Positions 18,504 to 27,655 of a DNA stretch of 64,000 bases are shown here, in pieces. Source of the DNA: Paraburkholderia oxyphila NBRC 105797. Its GTDB lineage: Bacteria > Pseudomonadota > Gammaproteobacteria > Burkholderiales > Burkholderiaceae. Made by a program: the position numbers and the translations under genes. Position 1 is the stretch's first letter; the number at the start of each line of letters is the position of its first letter. The stretch covers positions 157,864-221,863 of the forward strand of contig NZ_BAYD01000006.1 in assembly GCF_000685075.1 (NCBI RefSeq), in the 5' to 3' direction. A model generated the notes under the pieces. The model was not told the origin of the DNA. It did not search any database and was given only the letters and a program-made list of their open reading frames with translations.

Positions 18504-19661
18504 ATGAATGTGTTCTGGTTCATCCCGACCCATGGTGACAGCCGCTATCTGGGCACGGCCGAAGGCGCGCGCGCCGCTGACCTCGCGTACTTCCAGCAGG
18601 TGGCCGTCGCGGCCGATACGCTCGGTTACGAAGGCGTCCTGCTGCCGACGGGCCGTTCGTGCGAAGACGCATGGGTCGTGGCATCGAGCCTGATCGCCGC
18701 GACGCGGCGCCTGAAGTTCCTCGTCGCGATTCGTCCGGGCCTCTCGTCGCCGGGACTGTCGGCACGCATGGCCGCGACTTTCGACCGCCTTTCGAATGGA
18801 CGCCTGCTCATCAACGTCGTGACGGGCGGCGACGCCGCCGAGCTCGAAGGCGATGGCGTGTTCGTCGACCACGATACGCGCTACGAAATCACCGACGAGT
18901 TCCTGCATATCTGGCGCAAGTTGCTCGCCGCCTCGCACACGAACGAGGCGATCGATTTCGAGGGCAAGCATTTGAGCTCGAAGGGCGGCAAGGTGCTCTA
19001 TCCGCCGGTGCAGGATCCGCACCCGCCGCTGTGGTTCGGCGGCTCGTCACCGGCCGCGCACGAGATGGCGGGCGCGCACATCGATACCTATTTGACGTGG
19101 GGCGAGCCGCCCGAGGCCGTCGCGAAGAAGATCGCCGATATCCGCGCGCGGGCCGAGCGGCACGGCCGCAAGATCCGCTTCGGCATTCGCATGCATGTGA
19201 TCGTGCGCGAGACCGAAGAGGAAGCGTGGGCCGCGGCCGAGCGCCTCATCAGCCGTCTCGACGACGACACCATTGCGCGTGCGCAGGCCGCGTTCGGCAA
19301 GATGGATTCGGAGGGCCAGCGCCGCATGGCCGCGCTGCACGGCGGCAAGCGCGGCACACGCAAGGAACTGGAGGTGTACCCGAACGTGTGGGCGGGCGTG
19401 GGCCTCGTGCGCGGCGGCGCGGGCACGGCGCTCGTCGGCAATCCGCAGCAGGTGGCCGAGCGCATGAAGGAGTACGCGCAGCTCGGTATCGAGACCTTCA
19501 TTCTTTCTGGTTACCCTCATCTTGAGGAATCCTACCGTTTCGCCGAACTGGTGTTTCCGCTGCTGCCGGGGCGCCAGGCGAAGACGGCTGGCGGTCCGGT
19601 CTCCGGGCCGTTCGGCGAAGTGGTCGGCAATCAGTATCTGCCGAAGGTCAGCCAGAGCTGA
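18504..19661 (+). CDS. ssuD: FMNH2-dependent alkanesulfonate monooxygenase
   Basis: SsuD splits C1-C14 sulfonates to aldehyde and sulfite using reduced flavin, providing sulfur when sulfate is scarce. It has 385 residues, normal for the family. It starts [17 protein letters not shown] and continues with [34 protein letters not shown] and [20 protein letters not shown] C-terminal blocks of the bacterial luciferase-like TIM barrel. The start at 18504 has GCAGGAG upstream. It leads the cluster ssuD-ssuC-ssuB-ssuF. No flavin reductase (ssuE) or binding protein (ssuA) is next to it. Confidence 0.96.
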   Translation: MNVFWFIPTHGDSRYLGTAEGARAADLAYFQQVAVAADTLGYEGVLLPTGRSCEDAWVVASSLIAATRRLKFLVAIRPGLSSPGLSARMAATFDRLSNGRLLINVVTGGDAAELEGDGVFVDHDTRYEITDEFLHIWRKLLAASHTNEAIDFEGKHLSSKGGKVLYPPVQDPHPPLWFGGSSPAAHEMAGAHIDTYLTWGEPPEAVAKKIADIRARAERHGRKIRFGIRMHVIVRETEEEAWAAAERLISRLDDDTIARAQAAFGKMDSEGQRRMAALHGGKRGTRKELEVYPNVWAGVGLVRGGAGTALVGNPQQVAERMKEYAQLGIETFILSGYPHLEESYRFAELVFPLLPGRQAKTAGGPVSGPFGEVVGNQYLPKVSQS

Positions 19662-19755
19662 CACGCAATCAATTGGATTCAACCGGCCGGCGAGAGCAAG
19701 CATAGCGAACGCGCTCAGCGCTCGCCCGGCACCAGGTGGTGAGGAGAGCACACCG

Positions 19756-20613
19756 ATGACTCAATCCGCTGTGACTGCCGCCGGTACTGCCGGCACGGGC
19801 ATCGCCCCGCGTAGCGGCAGGCCATTCTCTTTCTACGGACGCAAGGCCTTCCTGCGCGTCGCGCCCTGGCTCGTGCCGCTCGCGATCCTGGCCGCGTGGG
19901 AACTGGCCGCGCGAAGCGGCGTGCTTTCCACGCGCGTGCTGCCGGAGCCGCTCGCAGTCGTGAAGGCTGCATGGTCGCTCATCGAGTCGGGCGAGATGCT
20001 GCAGGACGTGCGCGTGAGCACGTGGCGCGCGATCTCGGGCTTCGCGATCGGCGGCGGCATCGGCCTCGCGCTCGGACTGGCCACGGGTCTGTTCAAGCCC
20101 GTCGAGACCGCGCTCGATTCGACCATCCAGATGATCCGCAACATTCCCGCGCTCGCGATGATCCCGCTCGTGATCCTCTGGTTCGGCATCGAAGAGGAGG
20201 CAAAGGTGTTTCTCGTCGCGCTCGGCGTGTTTTTCCCGGTGTATGTGAATACGTTTCACGGCATTCGCTCGGTGGACACGAACCTCATCGAGATGGCGCG
20301 CAGCTACGGGCTCAAGGGCTTCGCGCTCTATCGCGAAGTGATCCTGCCGGGGGCGCTGCCGTCGATTCTCGTGGGCGTGCGCTTCGCGCTCGGGCTGATG
20401 TGGGTGACGCTGATCGTAGCGGAAACGATTTCCGCGCAGTCGGGCATCGGCTACATGACGATGAACGCGCGCGAGTTTCTGCAGACCGATGTGGTGGTGG
20501 TCGGCATTTTGCTCTATGCCGCGCTCGGCAAGCTCGCCGACTGGCTCGCCAAGGGGATCGAGCGCGCCGCGCTGCGCTGGCACCCCGCGTATCAACAAGG
20601 GAGCGATGCATGA
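19756..20613 (+). CDS. ssuC: Aliphatic sulfonate ABC transporter permease
   Basis: SsuC is the membrane-spanning subunit of the sulfonate importer. It has 285 residues with about six hydrophobic segments. The EAA-type cytoplasmic loop occurs in [25 protein letters not shown]. The family hallmark [28 protein letters not shown] is present. The start at 19756 has GAGGAG upstream. The stop overlaps the start of ssuB in an ATGA, so both are translated in a coupled way. A 94-base gap separates it from ssuD. Confidence 0.94.
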   Translation: MTQSAVTAAGTAGTGIAPRSGRPFSFYGRKAFLRVAPWLVPLAILAAWELAARSGVLSTRVLPEPLAVVKAAWSLIESGEMLQDVRVSTWRAISGFAIGGGIGLALGLATGLFKPVETALDSTIQMIRNIPALAMIPLVILWFGIEEEAKVFLVALGVFFPVYVNTFHGIRSVDTNLIEMARSYGLKGFALYREVILPGALPSILVGVRFALGLMWVTLIVAETISAQSGIGYMTMNAREFLQTDVVVVGILLYAALGKLADWLAKGIERAALRWHPAYQQGSDA

Positions 20614-21602
20614 ACGCAAGCACGTTGGCCGCCCATTTCGGCGGCGTCGCGGGCCGCGATCTCGAAGCCGAGGTCGAATTGCCGCGCATTCAGGAACGCG
20701 AGGCGCATGAAGCCGACGGGACGCGCGGCACGCGGCGCGCACAGGCCGGGCATGACGGGCAAGGCGCGGCGGCAAAGGTAACACCGGCGACGGCGCGCAG
20801 CGATGCCCGCGCATACGACTCCGCTGTCGAGCTGCGCGGCGTGGGCAAGCGCTACGGCGAGCGCGTCGTGCTCGACGGCTTCGACCTCTCGATCGAGCGC
20901 GGCAGCTTCGTGGCGATCGTCGGGCGCAGCGGCTGCGGGAAATCCACGCTGCTGCGGCTCGTCGCCGGGCTCGAAGCGCCCGATGCCGGCGAGCTGACGC
21001 GGCGCGACGAGCGCGGGGCGCCGCTAGAGACGCGCATGATGTTTCAGGACGCGCGGCTTTTGCCCTGGAAGACGGTGCTCCAGAACGTGATGCTGGGGCT
21101 CGGCCGCGGCGCACGCGAGGACGCGCGCGCCGTGCTCGACGAAGTGGGGCTGCTCGCGCGCGCCGACGAGTGGCCGGCCCGGCTCTCGGGCGGCCAGCGC
21201 CAGCGCGTGGCGCTCGCGCGGGCGCTCGTGCACCGGCCGAGCCTGTTGCTGCTCGACGAGCCGCTCGGCGCGCTCGACGCGCTCACCCGCATCGAAATGC
21301 ATGCACTGATCGAGCGTCTCTGGCGCGAGCATCGCTTTACGGCGCTGCTGGTCACCCACGACGTGCATGAGGCCGTCGCGCTGGGCGACCGCATCCTGCT
21401 GGTGGAGCAGGGCCGCATCGCGCTCGACCAGCGCGTGCCGCTAGAGCGCCCGCGCGCCCGCGCCGACGCACGCTTTGCCGCGCTCGAAGAGCGCGTGCTG
21501 CAGCGCGTGCTGGGCAGCGACACGCCCGCGAACGCGCATGCGCCGTGCGCGCAGGAGACGCCTTATGGGCTGCGTCCAGCCGATGTGCGCTGGGCGCTCT
21601 GA
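20610..21602 (+). CDS. ssuB: Aliphatic sulfonate ABC transporter ATP-binding protein
   Basis: The protein has 330 residues, longer than the roughly 255 of E. coli SsuB because of an N-terminal extension of about 70 mostly charged residues before the first ATPase strand ([12 protein letters not shown]). Walker A is GRSGCGKST, the signature is [15 protein letters not shown], Walker B is [15 protein letters not shown], and the switch His is in LVTHDVHEA. It powers sulfonate uptake with ssuC. The extension and an additional C-terminal tail after the ATPase are common in Burkholderia copies but have no known role. Confidence 0.94.
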   Translation: MNASTLAAHFGGVAGRDLEAEVELPRIQEREAHEADGTRGTRRAQAGHDGQGAAAKVTPATARSDARAYDSAVELRGVGKRYGERVVLDGFDLSIERGSFVAIVGRSGCGKSTLLRLVAGLEAPDAGELTRRDERGAPLETRMMFQDARLLPWKTVLQNVMLGLGRGAREDARAVLDEVGLLARADEWPARLSGGQRQRVALARALVHRPSLLLLDEPLGALDALTRIEMHALIERLWREHRFTALLVTHDVHEAVALGDRILLVEQGRIALDQRVPLERPRARADARFAALEERVLQRVLGSDTPANAHAPCAQETPYGLRPADVRWAL

Positions 21603-21662
21603 ACGCGTTCTGAACCCCTTGTATTGCGTGATTTTTGTTTATCCATTTTGGGAGCTATTTCA

Positions 21663-21878
21663 ATGAGCATTTCCGCCATCAATGTGCGCAACCAGTTCCG
21701 CGGCAAGGTCAGGGAGATCATCCGCGGGCCGGTGGTATCGGAAGTCGACGTCGACACGCCGTTCGGCGTGGTCACGTCGGTGATCACGACGCGCTCGATC
21801 GACGAACTCGAACTGAAGGTTGGCTCGGAAGTCGTCGCGCTCGTGAAGTCGACGGAGGTGTCGATCGCGCGCTTGTGA
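21663..21878 (+). CDS. ssuF: Molbindin-like TOBE domain protein (SsuF)
   Basis: The protein has 71 residues forming one Mop/TOBE domain: it starts MSISAINVRNQFRGKV and has VREIIRGPVVSEVDV, TTRSIDELELKVGSEVVALVKSTEV. Mop domains bind molybdate or similar oxyanions. In Pseudomonas putida the ssu operon ends with ssuF, a protein of this kind needed for sulfonate use, and the same position here supports the name. GGGAGC lies upstream of the start. The 60-base spacing from ssuB suggests the same transcript. Confidence 0.86.
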   Translation: MSISAINVRNQFRGKVREIIRGPVVSEVDVDTPFGVVTSVITTRSIDELELKVGSEVVALVKSTEVSIARL

Positions 21879-21987
21879 GCGGTCGCGAGTGGCCGTGGGC
21901 GGTTTCGTGTGGGGGGCGGCGCCCGGCCCCCGGCACACGGCGTGGAAGTGCTAGCATGGACCGGCAAGCCGCGACGGAGAGACGATC

Positions 21988-22236
21988 ATGGAGCCGAAAG
22001 GCATCGACATGGGCGACTATGAAGAGCGCTACAAGGACTACGACATCGAGGTCGCCGTCGAGCAGGTGCTCACGGGCGTGAAGGCACACTTTCGCGTGCT
22101 CAAGGCTGGCGCGGTGATAGCGGACTGGCAACTGGTCCATATCGATCGCCTCTGGTCGACCGAGCACGGCGCCGCCGAGGCGGGCTTCGAAGCGGCCCGC
22201 GCATGGATCGACAGCGGCGCCGCGCAACCGCAATGA
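21988..22236 (+). CDS. Small conserved hypothetical protein
   Basis: The protein has 82 residues. It starts MEPKGIDMGDYEERYKDYDI and is acidic, with the motif HIDRLWSTEHGAAEAGFEAARAWID near the end. GGAGAGACGATC precedes the start. It has no signal peptide, membrane span or recognised family. It follows ssuF by 109 bases on the same strand but shows no evident link to sulfonate use. Confidence 0.65.
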   Translation: MEPKGIDMGDYEERYKDYDIEVAVEQVLTGVKAHFRVLKAGAVIADWQLVHIDRLWSTEHGAAEAGFEAARAWIDSGAAQPQ

Positions 22237-22295
22237 GGGGTCATCGAGCGATCGGGTGATAGCGATGGCGTCGCAGGCATTGCGCCACGCGAAAA

Positions 22296-22667
22296 TCAGG
22301 CGAGATTCGCACCGCTTTTACGCGGGTCCGGATAATGGCGCGTCTGGTTGAATTTATCGGGGCCGACGAATAGCAGCAGGACCATGCCGAGCTGGCCAAG
22401 CGGCATGAGCGCAATCAGCCACCACCACCAGCCGCTCACGCCGATATCGTGCAGCCGGCGCACCATGGCGGCAATGGGAATCCAGAACGCCACGCAGACG
22501 ATCACGATACCGAGAATCGCGGCCGGGAGCGTATCGCCGAGCCCGCCTTCGGGCATGAAAGCGTTGAGCGCGGCAATGAAGAAAACAAACACGGCCATCG
22601 TGATGGCATATTCGCGGCGCGTGGCGCGGCCGGCGAGCGTGAAGCGTCGTTCAAGCCATTTTTCCAT
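22296..22667 (-). CDS. DUF805 domain-containing membrane protein
   Basis: From ATG 22667 (MEKWLERRFTLAGRATRREY) the protein has 123 residues. The pattern is DUF805: an N-terminal R-R-x-Y/F anchor, hydrophobic helices MAVFVFFIAALNAF, ILGIVIVCVAFWIPIAAMVRRLHDIGVSGWWWWLIALMPL and a short cytosolic tail ending after LFVGPDKFNQTRHYPDP. The RRLHDIG..GWW signature is diagnostic. Function is unknown. It converges with the small gene at 21988. Confidence 0.86.
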   Translation of the reverse strand: MEKWLERRFTLAGRATRREYAITMAVFVFFIAALNAFMPEGGLGDTLPAAILGIVIVCVAFWIPIAAMVRRLHDIGVSGWWWWLIALMPLGQLGMVLLLFVGPDKFNQTRHYPDPRKSGANLA

Positions 22668-23222
22668 GGTTATCGATTTTTCCGTCGTCGAGCGGGGTTT
22701 AGGGATTATTGCGTTGTGGGAGGAGATTTTACGCAAGGGGGAAAGGCGTTTCGTAGTCTGGTCGCGCCAATTTTCTAGTTTGCTTGACATGACGCCGCAT
22801 TATTTATTCGTAATGGATAATTTGCGTATTCGGAAGCGAGTTTGACGCAGACAAGAGATGTCGTGATACCCGGAAAGAGGGGGAGGCGCAGTCTGCCAGT
22901 GTTTGGATTGAGAGTCGGTTTGTTGATCGGATCCCCGCGCTTGCTCGTTCCAGGCAAAGAGGGTTGCCAGGCTTGATTTTCTGGGGCCGACAGAAGTTTC
23001 TCATGGTCTTATCCGTGAGGGACAAAGAGTTGCCTGCTTGTCTTCAGGTGTGAAGGTAATTTGAAAGGATGCGCCATATACGGGTGGTGTTGGGTGATAG
23101 ATTAAGGGTTGCGCGCTATCAGATATTGGATCCATTTGAAGTCTACGTTCAATTTTCTGTATTAAATTTAATCGAAGAGTTATTTTGAATATCGATGCCT
23201 GAGGCCGAAGCCGAATTCCTGG
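22668..23222. other. A+T-richer intergenic stretch, no gene
   Basis: About 555 bases of visibly lower G+C than the flanks, running into a broken toxin gene. Frames in either direction lack ribosome sites or family resemblance. Its composition and the adjacent wreck suggest a degraded acquired segment. Confidence 0.4.
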
Positions 23223-23489
23223 TGAAGCGGCCAGATATGCGCGCGTTTTCTGCACATCGCGGAGATGCGGGTCGAGTTCGGCCCGTAGTGCGTAGGGATG
23301 ATCCAAGTGCGTCTGCTGGAGGGTAAGCTTTGGGAAATCCGCATGACCGGGTGGGATGGCACCGCGCGGGCGATATAAGTCACACGGCCCGGACAGCGTC
23401 TGGTCGTGCTGCACGTGTTCGTGAAGAAGACGCAGAAGACCCCGCGCCACGCCATCGAAACGGCCTACCCCCGGACGAAGGAAGATTGA
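23223..23489 (+). pseudogene. Broken RelE/HigB-type toxin gene
   Basis: The frame just before the antitoxin reads VRLLEGKLWEIRM, TGWDGTARAI, a stop at 23376, and then RLVVLHVFVKKTQKT with PRHAIETAYPRTKED, ending at 23489. These are the conserved strands and the KK(S/T)QKTP end of phage-derived RelE/Gp49-like toxins. A second stop lies at 23286, and the EAARYARVF start of the fold continues in a different frame near 23225-23250. The gene is therefore dead by a frameshift and two stops, although its last 38 codons remain readable. It sits 3 bases before the antitoxin gene. Confidence 0.75.
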
Positions 23490-23492
23490 ACG

Positions 23493-23774
23493 ATGACCGA
23501 CCTTGCAACCTTGAAGAAGCGCTTGCTGGCCGACCCTGCCACCCTGGCCGAGTACGAGGTGCAGGCGCCGGAGTTTGCCGTCGCGCGCGAACGCATCGCC
23601 GCTCGTGTACGCGCTGGATTGACGCAGGAACAGGTGGCCGAGAGGATGCAGACGACCCAATCGACCATCGCGCGCATGGAGAGCGGCCGCACGATGCCGT
23701 CGCTGCGCACGCTGGCCCGTTATGCCGAAGCGACGGGAAGCCGAGTCGTGGTGCGGCTGGAAGCCGCCAAGTAG
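23493..23774 (+). CDS. XRE-family (HigA-like) antitoxin
   Basis: The protein has 93 residues. The helix-turn-helix of the Cro/C1 type spans residues about 37-90 (RVRAGLTQEQVAERMQTTQSTIARMESGRTMPSLRTLARYAEATG). The N-terminal MTDLATLKKRLLADP region is the usual toxin-binding extension of RelE-linked HigA proteins. GAAGGAAGA precedes the start. The frame is intact while the toxin in front is broken, so it is a solitary antitoxin. It may still repress its own promoter or antagonise related toxins elsewhere. Confidence 0.88.
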   Translation: MTDLATLKKRLLADPATLAEYEVQAPEFAVARERIAARVRAGLTQEQVAERMQTTQSTIARMESGRTMPSLRTLARYAEATGSRVVVRLEAAK

Positions 23775-24088
23775 TTGGACTGCCGCGAGACGGTTTCAGG
23801 CAGAATCGGCGGGCACCGGTGCGGCGATGTCTGCCCCGGTTGCGCGACGCCGCAATTGGGCCGACCGTTTATGACGCGCTGGAAATTGTGGGTGCTGCAC
23901 CTCAATCAGATGGAGCCGAGTCATCGTTTGTCGATCTGGAGTACTGAATTCAGACCGGTTGTCTGCAAGTGATGGTCGTTGTGGGCTGCCTGTGGTTCGG
24001 TTCCGGATTGCGGGAGGGCGGTTACTTTCTTTTCAATACGCACGCGAATACCCTAAAATTCATGCTCATGCTGCAGTAAGGAGCGAAC
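23775..24088. other. Intergenic region, no gene
   Basis: These 314 bases hold no convincing frame. Near 24020-24055 a TTACTTTCTTTTC to TAAAATTC arrangement could be the promoter of the small gene at 24089. Confidence 0.35.
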
Positions 24089-24313
24089 ATGGACAGGAAA
24101 AAGGCTGAGCACGTTCTTATCGAGGCCGATGAAGTCGCCGAGCTGGTACTGGAGGGCTTCGATATGACGATGGGAACCGCAGAGGGGCGCGCGCTCTACG
24201 ATCGCGCATTTACCACGTACATCCGAAGCGAGATTGGTGATTTGCCCCTATCGGAACTTTACGACGCATTGAAGGGTTCTACGGGACCTATTACTTCAGC
24301 CGCTCAGTTGTAG
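24089..24313 (+). CDS. Small hypothetical protein
   Basis: The protein has 74 residues and is acidic. It begins MDRKKAEHVLIEADEVAELV and shows mostly helical segments with no signal peptide or membrane span. TAAGGAGC upstream is a strong ribosome site and a promoter-like sequence lies ahead. I recognise no family. Base use is less G+C-rich than the chromosomal average, in keeping with the toxin-antitoxin wreck just upstream. Confidence 0.6.
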   Translation: MDRKKAEHVLIEADEVAELVLEGFDMTMGTAEGRALYDRAFTTYIRSEIGDLPLSELYDALKGSTGPITSAAQL

Positions 24314-24614
24314 CGCGATCACGCTTCTGAGTTTCGCCGGCCGTCTCGCCAGGATGGGCCTCGCGAATGGCTCGACGAAGCTGAGGATAGTGAACGTTTG
24401 AACAGAAGGGCTCGCCATTCAGGCGGGCCTTTTCTTATTCGTACGATGATGAGGATCGGATGTGACCTCCAGGCGGCGCTCGTCCTCGCTCCAGCGCTCT
24501 CGCTTCCACTGGGAAACTGGCGCCATTTGAACCTCAGAGCCGGTGCGAATACACAGTGCTGTCAGGGCTGACGCTGACTTGGCTATGATGGTGGCTCGCC
24601 ACCGGGAGTCGCCC
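24314..24614. other. Intergenic region with terminator-like hairpin
   Basis: These 301 bases contain an imperfect hairpin (AAGGGCTCGCC, ATTCA, GGCGGGCCTTTT, about 24405-24432) that could end the small gene at 24089. A very similar AGGCGGGCCCTTTTC block occurs at about 25327-25341, after the SRAP gene. No other gene was seen. Confidence 0.45.
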
Positions 24615-25277
24615 ATGTGCACGAATTACGCCGCCGCACGCCGCGATCAGCTCTTCAAGCACTTCGGCGTCGAGCCGCCCGACAGCCCGTGGCGCGACGA
24701 GGTCTACAAGGACTATCCAGCGCCGATCATCCGGCGCGTCGATGGCGCCGTGCGGGTAGACGTGGCGACGTTCGGAATGAGGCCGAAGAAGCACATTCCC
24801 AAGGGAGTGAGAGACTTCGACACCATGAATGCGCGTGCGGAGACGGTCGGCGAGAAACGAAACTTCAGCGGCGCCTGGAAAGGGCTACAGCTTTGTTTGA
24901 TCCCGGCCGATGCGTTCTACGAATTCAGCTATGAGACCGGGAAAGCCGTACGTTGGCGCATCGGCATGGCCGACGGCTCTCCGTTTGCGATAGCCGGGCT
25001 ATGGCGCGAGTGGAACGAGGCTGATGGGCTCGCCTATTCGTTCACTATGTTGACGGTCAACTCGGCTGAGCATCCGCTCATGAGTCGCTTCCACAAGCCT
25101 GACGATGAGAAGCGCTCGGTCGTGATCCTGCCTGCCGAGGAATATGAAGGTTGGCTCGCCAGCAGGTCGATGGACGAGGCGCGCTCGTTCTTGAATCTCT
25201 TTCCGGCAAACAAGATGCATGCGGAGGCGTTTCCAGCGCCGCCGCGCGCGGCGAAAGACAAAGACGTCGGTGCGTAG
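24615..25277 (+). CDS. SRAP/YedK family protein (abasic-site DNA-protein crosslinker)
   Basis: The protein has 220 residues, starting at ATG 24615. The SRAP mark is the N-terminal Cys2 (MCTNYAA), exposed after Met removal, which forms a stable thiazolidine with abasic sites in single-stranded DNA. Further blocks are PAPIIRR, the CLIPADAFYEF segment with its Glu region and the MLTVNSAEHPLMSRFH with a conserved His. The protein shields damaged template at forks and is often SOS-linked; no LexA box was seen directly upstream. It carries a Thr-Asn in place of the common MCGRY start, as many proteobacterial members do. Confidence 0.9.
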   Translation: MCTNYAAARRDQLFKHFGVEPPDSPWRDEVYKDYPAPIIRRVDGAVRVDVATFGMRPKKHIPKGVRDFDTMNARAETVGEKRNFSGAWKGLQLCLIPADAFYEFSYETGKAVRWRIGMADGSPFAIAGLWREWNEADGLAYSFTMLTVNSAEHPLMSRFHKPDDEKRSVVILPAEEYEGWLASRSMDEARSFLNLFPANKMHAEAFPAPPRAAKDKDVGA

Positions 25278-25617
25278 CGCGTGCGAGATTGGCCGCTTGC
25301 CATGCTCGAAAGCTCGCTAAACCAGGCGGGCCCTTTTCATTTTCGGGCAGACTTTGCGCGGCGTCGCTGAACGGAAATGACGCGCTAGAGCTTCAGGGAG
25401 TGGGCAAGCGAATCACCCAAGCAAAAAGCTTCCGCGCTGGAAGCCTTGTGTATTTGCCGGTGGAGAGACGGCGATTCGAAGCATGTCCAGGCTATTAACC
25501 TGTACACGCATGAGCAAGGAGATTCCCAGATCGGATTCTTTTGGACTTGAAAGCAAAAAAGGCACTGTGCAAATCACAGTGCCTTTCTCTAACTGCTTGA
25601 GCTACCGGGGAATTCTT
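25278..25617 (-). terminator. Gene-free stretch with terminator of tRNA-His
   Basis: These 340 bases between the SRAP gene and tRNA-His hold no gene. The strong element is the hairpin AAAGGCACTGTG (25558-25569) paired with CACAGTGCCTTT (25575-25586). Read on the minus strand it is followed by six T, and it lies 32 bases beyond tRNA-His, so it is the tRNA terminator. Confidence 0.8.
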
Positions 25618-25693
25618 TGGGGTGGCTGATGGGACTCGAACCCACGACAACAGGAATCACAATCCTGGACTCTACCAACTGAGCTACAGCCAC
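25618..25693 (-). tRNA. tRNA-His (GUG)
   Basis: A 76-base cloverleaf with encoded CCA. The anticodon is GTG in the loop GATTGTGATTC, D-arm AGCTCAGTTGGTAGAGT, T-arm GTGGGTTCGAGTCCCAT. The base at 25694 supplies the extra 5' G (G-1) that histidine tRNA needs opposite C73. dusA, a tRNA-modifying enzyme, follows on the same strand upstream side. Confidence 0.97.
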
Positions 25694-25790
25694 CACTGTT
25701 CCAACTATCTTCTTGTTGTCGCTGCTTTGTGAGCGGCGTCAATCAAGAAGCAAGATTATATACACGACAGATCGGGCTTGCCTAGCCCCT

Positions 25791-26816
25791 TTATTCAAAT
25801 ATTTCAGAAGAAAGCTCCGCCGGCGCCTCCATGGGGCCGCGCAGATGCGCGCGCGCTTCTGCGAAGATCGCGAGATCGCCCTTGGCGAGCTTGCGGTTGT
25901 CCGACAGCACGCGCCGCCAGCCGCGTGCACCGGCTTCGCCGCGATACAGCCCCAGGGCATGACGCGTGATCGCGCCCAGGTAAGTGCCGCGCGCGATTTC
26001 GCTCGCGCAATAGTCCACCAGCCTCGCTTCGACCTCGTCGCGCGTGAGCGCCGCTTCACTCGAGCCGTAGAAACGCGCATCGACGTCGGCCAGCACGTAG
26101 GGGTTGTGGTAAGCCTCACGCCCGAGCATCACGCCGTCGACGTGCTCGAGGTGCTCAGCCACTTCGTCGAGCGTCTTGATGCCGCCGTTGATGATGATCT
26201 CGAGCTTTGGGAAATCGCGCTTGAGCCGGTACGCGTAGTCGTACTTGAGCGGCGGGATCTCGCGATTTTCCTTCGGGCTCAGGCCCTTCAGGATGGCATT
26301 GCGCGCGTGCACGATGAAAACCGTGCAACCCGCATCCGCGATGGTGCCGACGAAATCGCGCACGAACGCGTAGTCCTCGACCGCATCCACGCCGATACGG
26401 TGCTTGACTGTCACCGGCACGGAAACCGCGTCGCGCATCGCCTTCACGCAATCGGCCACGAGCTGCGGTTCGTTCATCAGGCAGGCGCCGAACGCGCCGC
26501 GCTGGACGCGCTCGGACGGGCAGCCGCAATTCAGGTTGATCTCGTCATAGCCCCATTGCTCGCCGAGCTTGGCCGAGCGGGCGAGATCGGCCGGTTCGCT
26601 GCCGCCGAGCTGCAGCGCGACGGGCGCTTCGCCGGGCGTGAACGCGAGATGGCGCGGCACGTCGCCGTGGAGCAGGGCGCCCGTCGTCACCATCTCCGTA
26701 TACAGCCACGTGTGCCGGGAGATGAAGCGGTGCAGCGAGCGACAGTGGCGATCGGTCCAGTCCATCATGGGTGCGACGGACACGCGGCGGGGACTGGCGA
26801 TACGGTTGGCGGACAT
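25791..26816 (-). CDS. dusA: tRNA-dihydrouridine(20/20a) synthase
   Basis: DusA reduces U20/U20a in the D-loop of tRNA with FMN and NADPH. The protein has 341 residues. Marks are the opening VSVAPMMDWTDRHCR, the catalytic Cys region EINLNCGCPSERVQRGAFGACLM, the SVPVTVKHRIGVD strand, INGGIKTLDE and VDGVMLGREAYHNPY, all in order. The family member is DusA rather than DusB or DusC by the MMDWTDRHCR start and the long C-terminal tail. It lies next to tRNA-His on the same strand. Confidence 0.95.
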   Translation of the reverse strand: MSANRIASPRRVSVAPMMDWTDRHCRSLHRFISRHTWLYTEMVTTGALLHGDVPRHLAFTPGEAPVALQLGGSEPADLARSAKLGEQWGYDEINLNCGCPSERVQRGAFGACLMNEPQLVADCVKAMRDAVSVPVTVKHRIGVDAVEDYAFVRDFVGTIADAGCTVFIVHARNAILKGLSPKENREIPPLKYDYAYRLKRDFPKLEIIINGGIKTLDEVAEHLEHVDGVMLGREAYHNPYVLADVDARFYGSSEAALTRDEVEARLVDYCASEIARGTYLGAITRHALGLYRGEAGARGWRRVLSDNRKLAKGDLAIFAEARAHLRGPMEAPAELSSEIFE

Positions 26817-27256
26817 GGCAAATCGGTGCGCGAGAGGCGCGGCAAGCGTGGATCAACCTTCTATTTTATCGCAAGCGGCCACGACCGTTCTCTGCGATTT
26901 TGCACTGCGGCAATGCGGGTGAGGGCGCACTGCGATACGCGCAGTGGCCTGCGGGAAGCGCTTCCAGCGGGCCTTGCAGCGTGAAAGACCCTTTTCTCGT
27001 TATGTAATCCCGCCTTCGCGTGGTGCGTCGCGCAAAAAATTTTGGGACGTCATTTTAGGGTCTGTTCGTCGCTCAGGCAAGCCAGGACTGGCAGACGCGA
27101 TTGTTTCCGGTGTTGGAATAGTAAATTCGGATTATCGCGATTATTTTTCGATAGTAGGTGTATACACTAGGTCTCATTGACGCAGCTCGTGGGCAATGAC
27201 CTCCTAGGCGCGGCGCCATCCCCGAACCGCAACTGAACCTGATCTTGGAGCCCACC
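26817..27256. other. Intergenic region with A+T-rich promoter-like part
   Basis: These 440 bases divide dusA from a small exported-protein gene. The segment 27100-27175 is markedly A+T-rich and includes the perfect 10-base palindrome GTGTATACAC (27158-27167). This is a good candidate for the promoter or operator of the gene at 27257. No other gene seen. Confidence 0.4.
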
Positions 27257-27532
27257 ATGAAGACCAAACTGATCGCAGCGCTGCTGGTCGCAGCTTCCGC
27301 TTCTATCGCCGCTCCGGCTTTCGCCAGCGGCTATGGCCCGGCACCGTTCTATCGTCCGGACGTTGGCGCACCGGCTTCGCAGCAAGGCCAGAGCGCGCAG
27401 ACCGTCACCGCAGAGCGCGCCCAGCAGCAAGGCGTCGATTCGTCGTACGGCGGCGTGTCGGGTGTGGCGACCCAGTCGGGCACGCGCACTGACCAAACGC
27501 CGCGCGCACAGCAAGTGTTCTTCGGCCAGTAA
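27257..27532 (+). CDS. Small exported protein (DUF4148-like)
   Basis: The protein has 91 residues with a signal peptide MKTKLIAALLVAASAS ending near AFA. The mature part is Gln/Ser/Gly-rich and low in hydrophobics, ending RAQQVFFGQ. It resembles the many DUF4148-type small secreted proteins of Burkholderia, which are often induced by stress but of unknown role. GGAG lies upstream of the start. A strong terminator follows at once. Confidence 0.72.
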   Translation: MKTKLIAALLVAASASIAAPAFASGYGPAPFYRPDVGAPASQQGQSAQTVTAERAQQQGVDSSYGGVSGVATQSGTRTDQTPRAQQVFFGQ

Positions 27533-27575
27533 GCCTTTCGCTGTCTGAAGCGCCGTCCGTCTGCCGGGCGGCCCG

Positions 27576-27609
27576 AACGCCGGGTGTCCTCTGGACCCCG
27601 GCGTTTTGC
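27576..27609 (+). terminator. Rho-independent terminator
   Basis: AACGCCGGG (27576-27584) pairs with CCCGGCGTT (27597-27605) and is followed by a short T-run, 44 bases after the small exported-protein gene. Confidence 0.7.
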
Positions 27610-27655
27610 TTTGGCGCGCTTGTCATGCCCGGAGTGCCGATGTTGCCGGTCGTGC

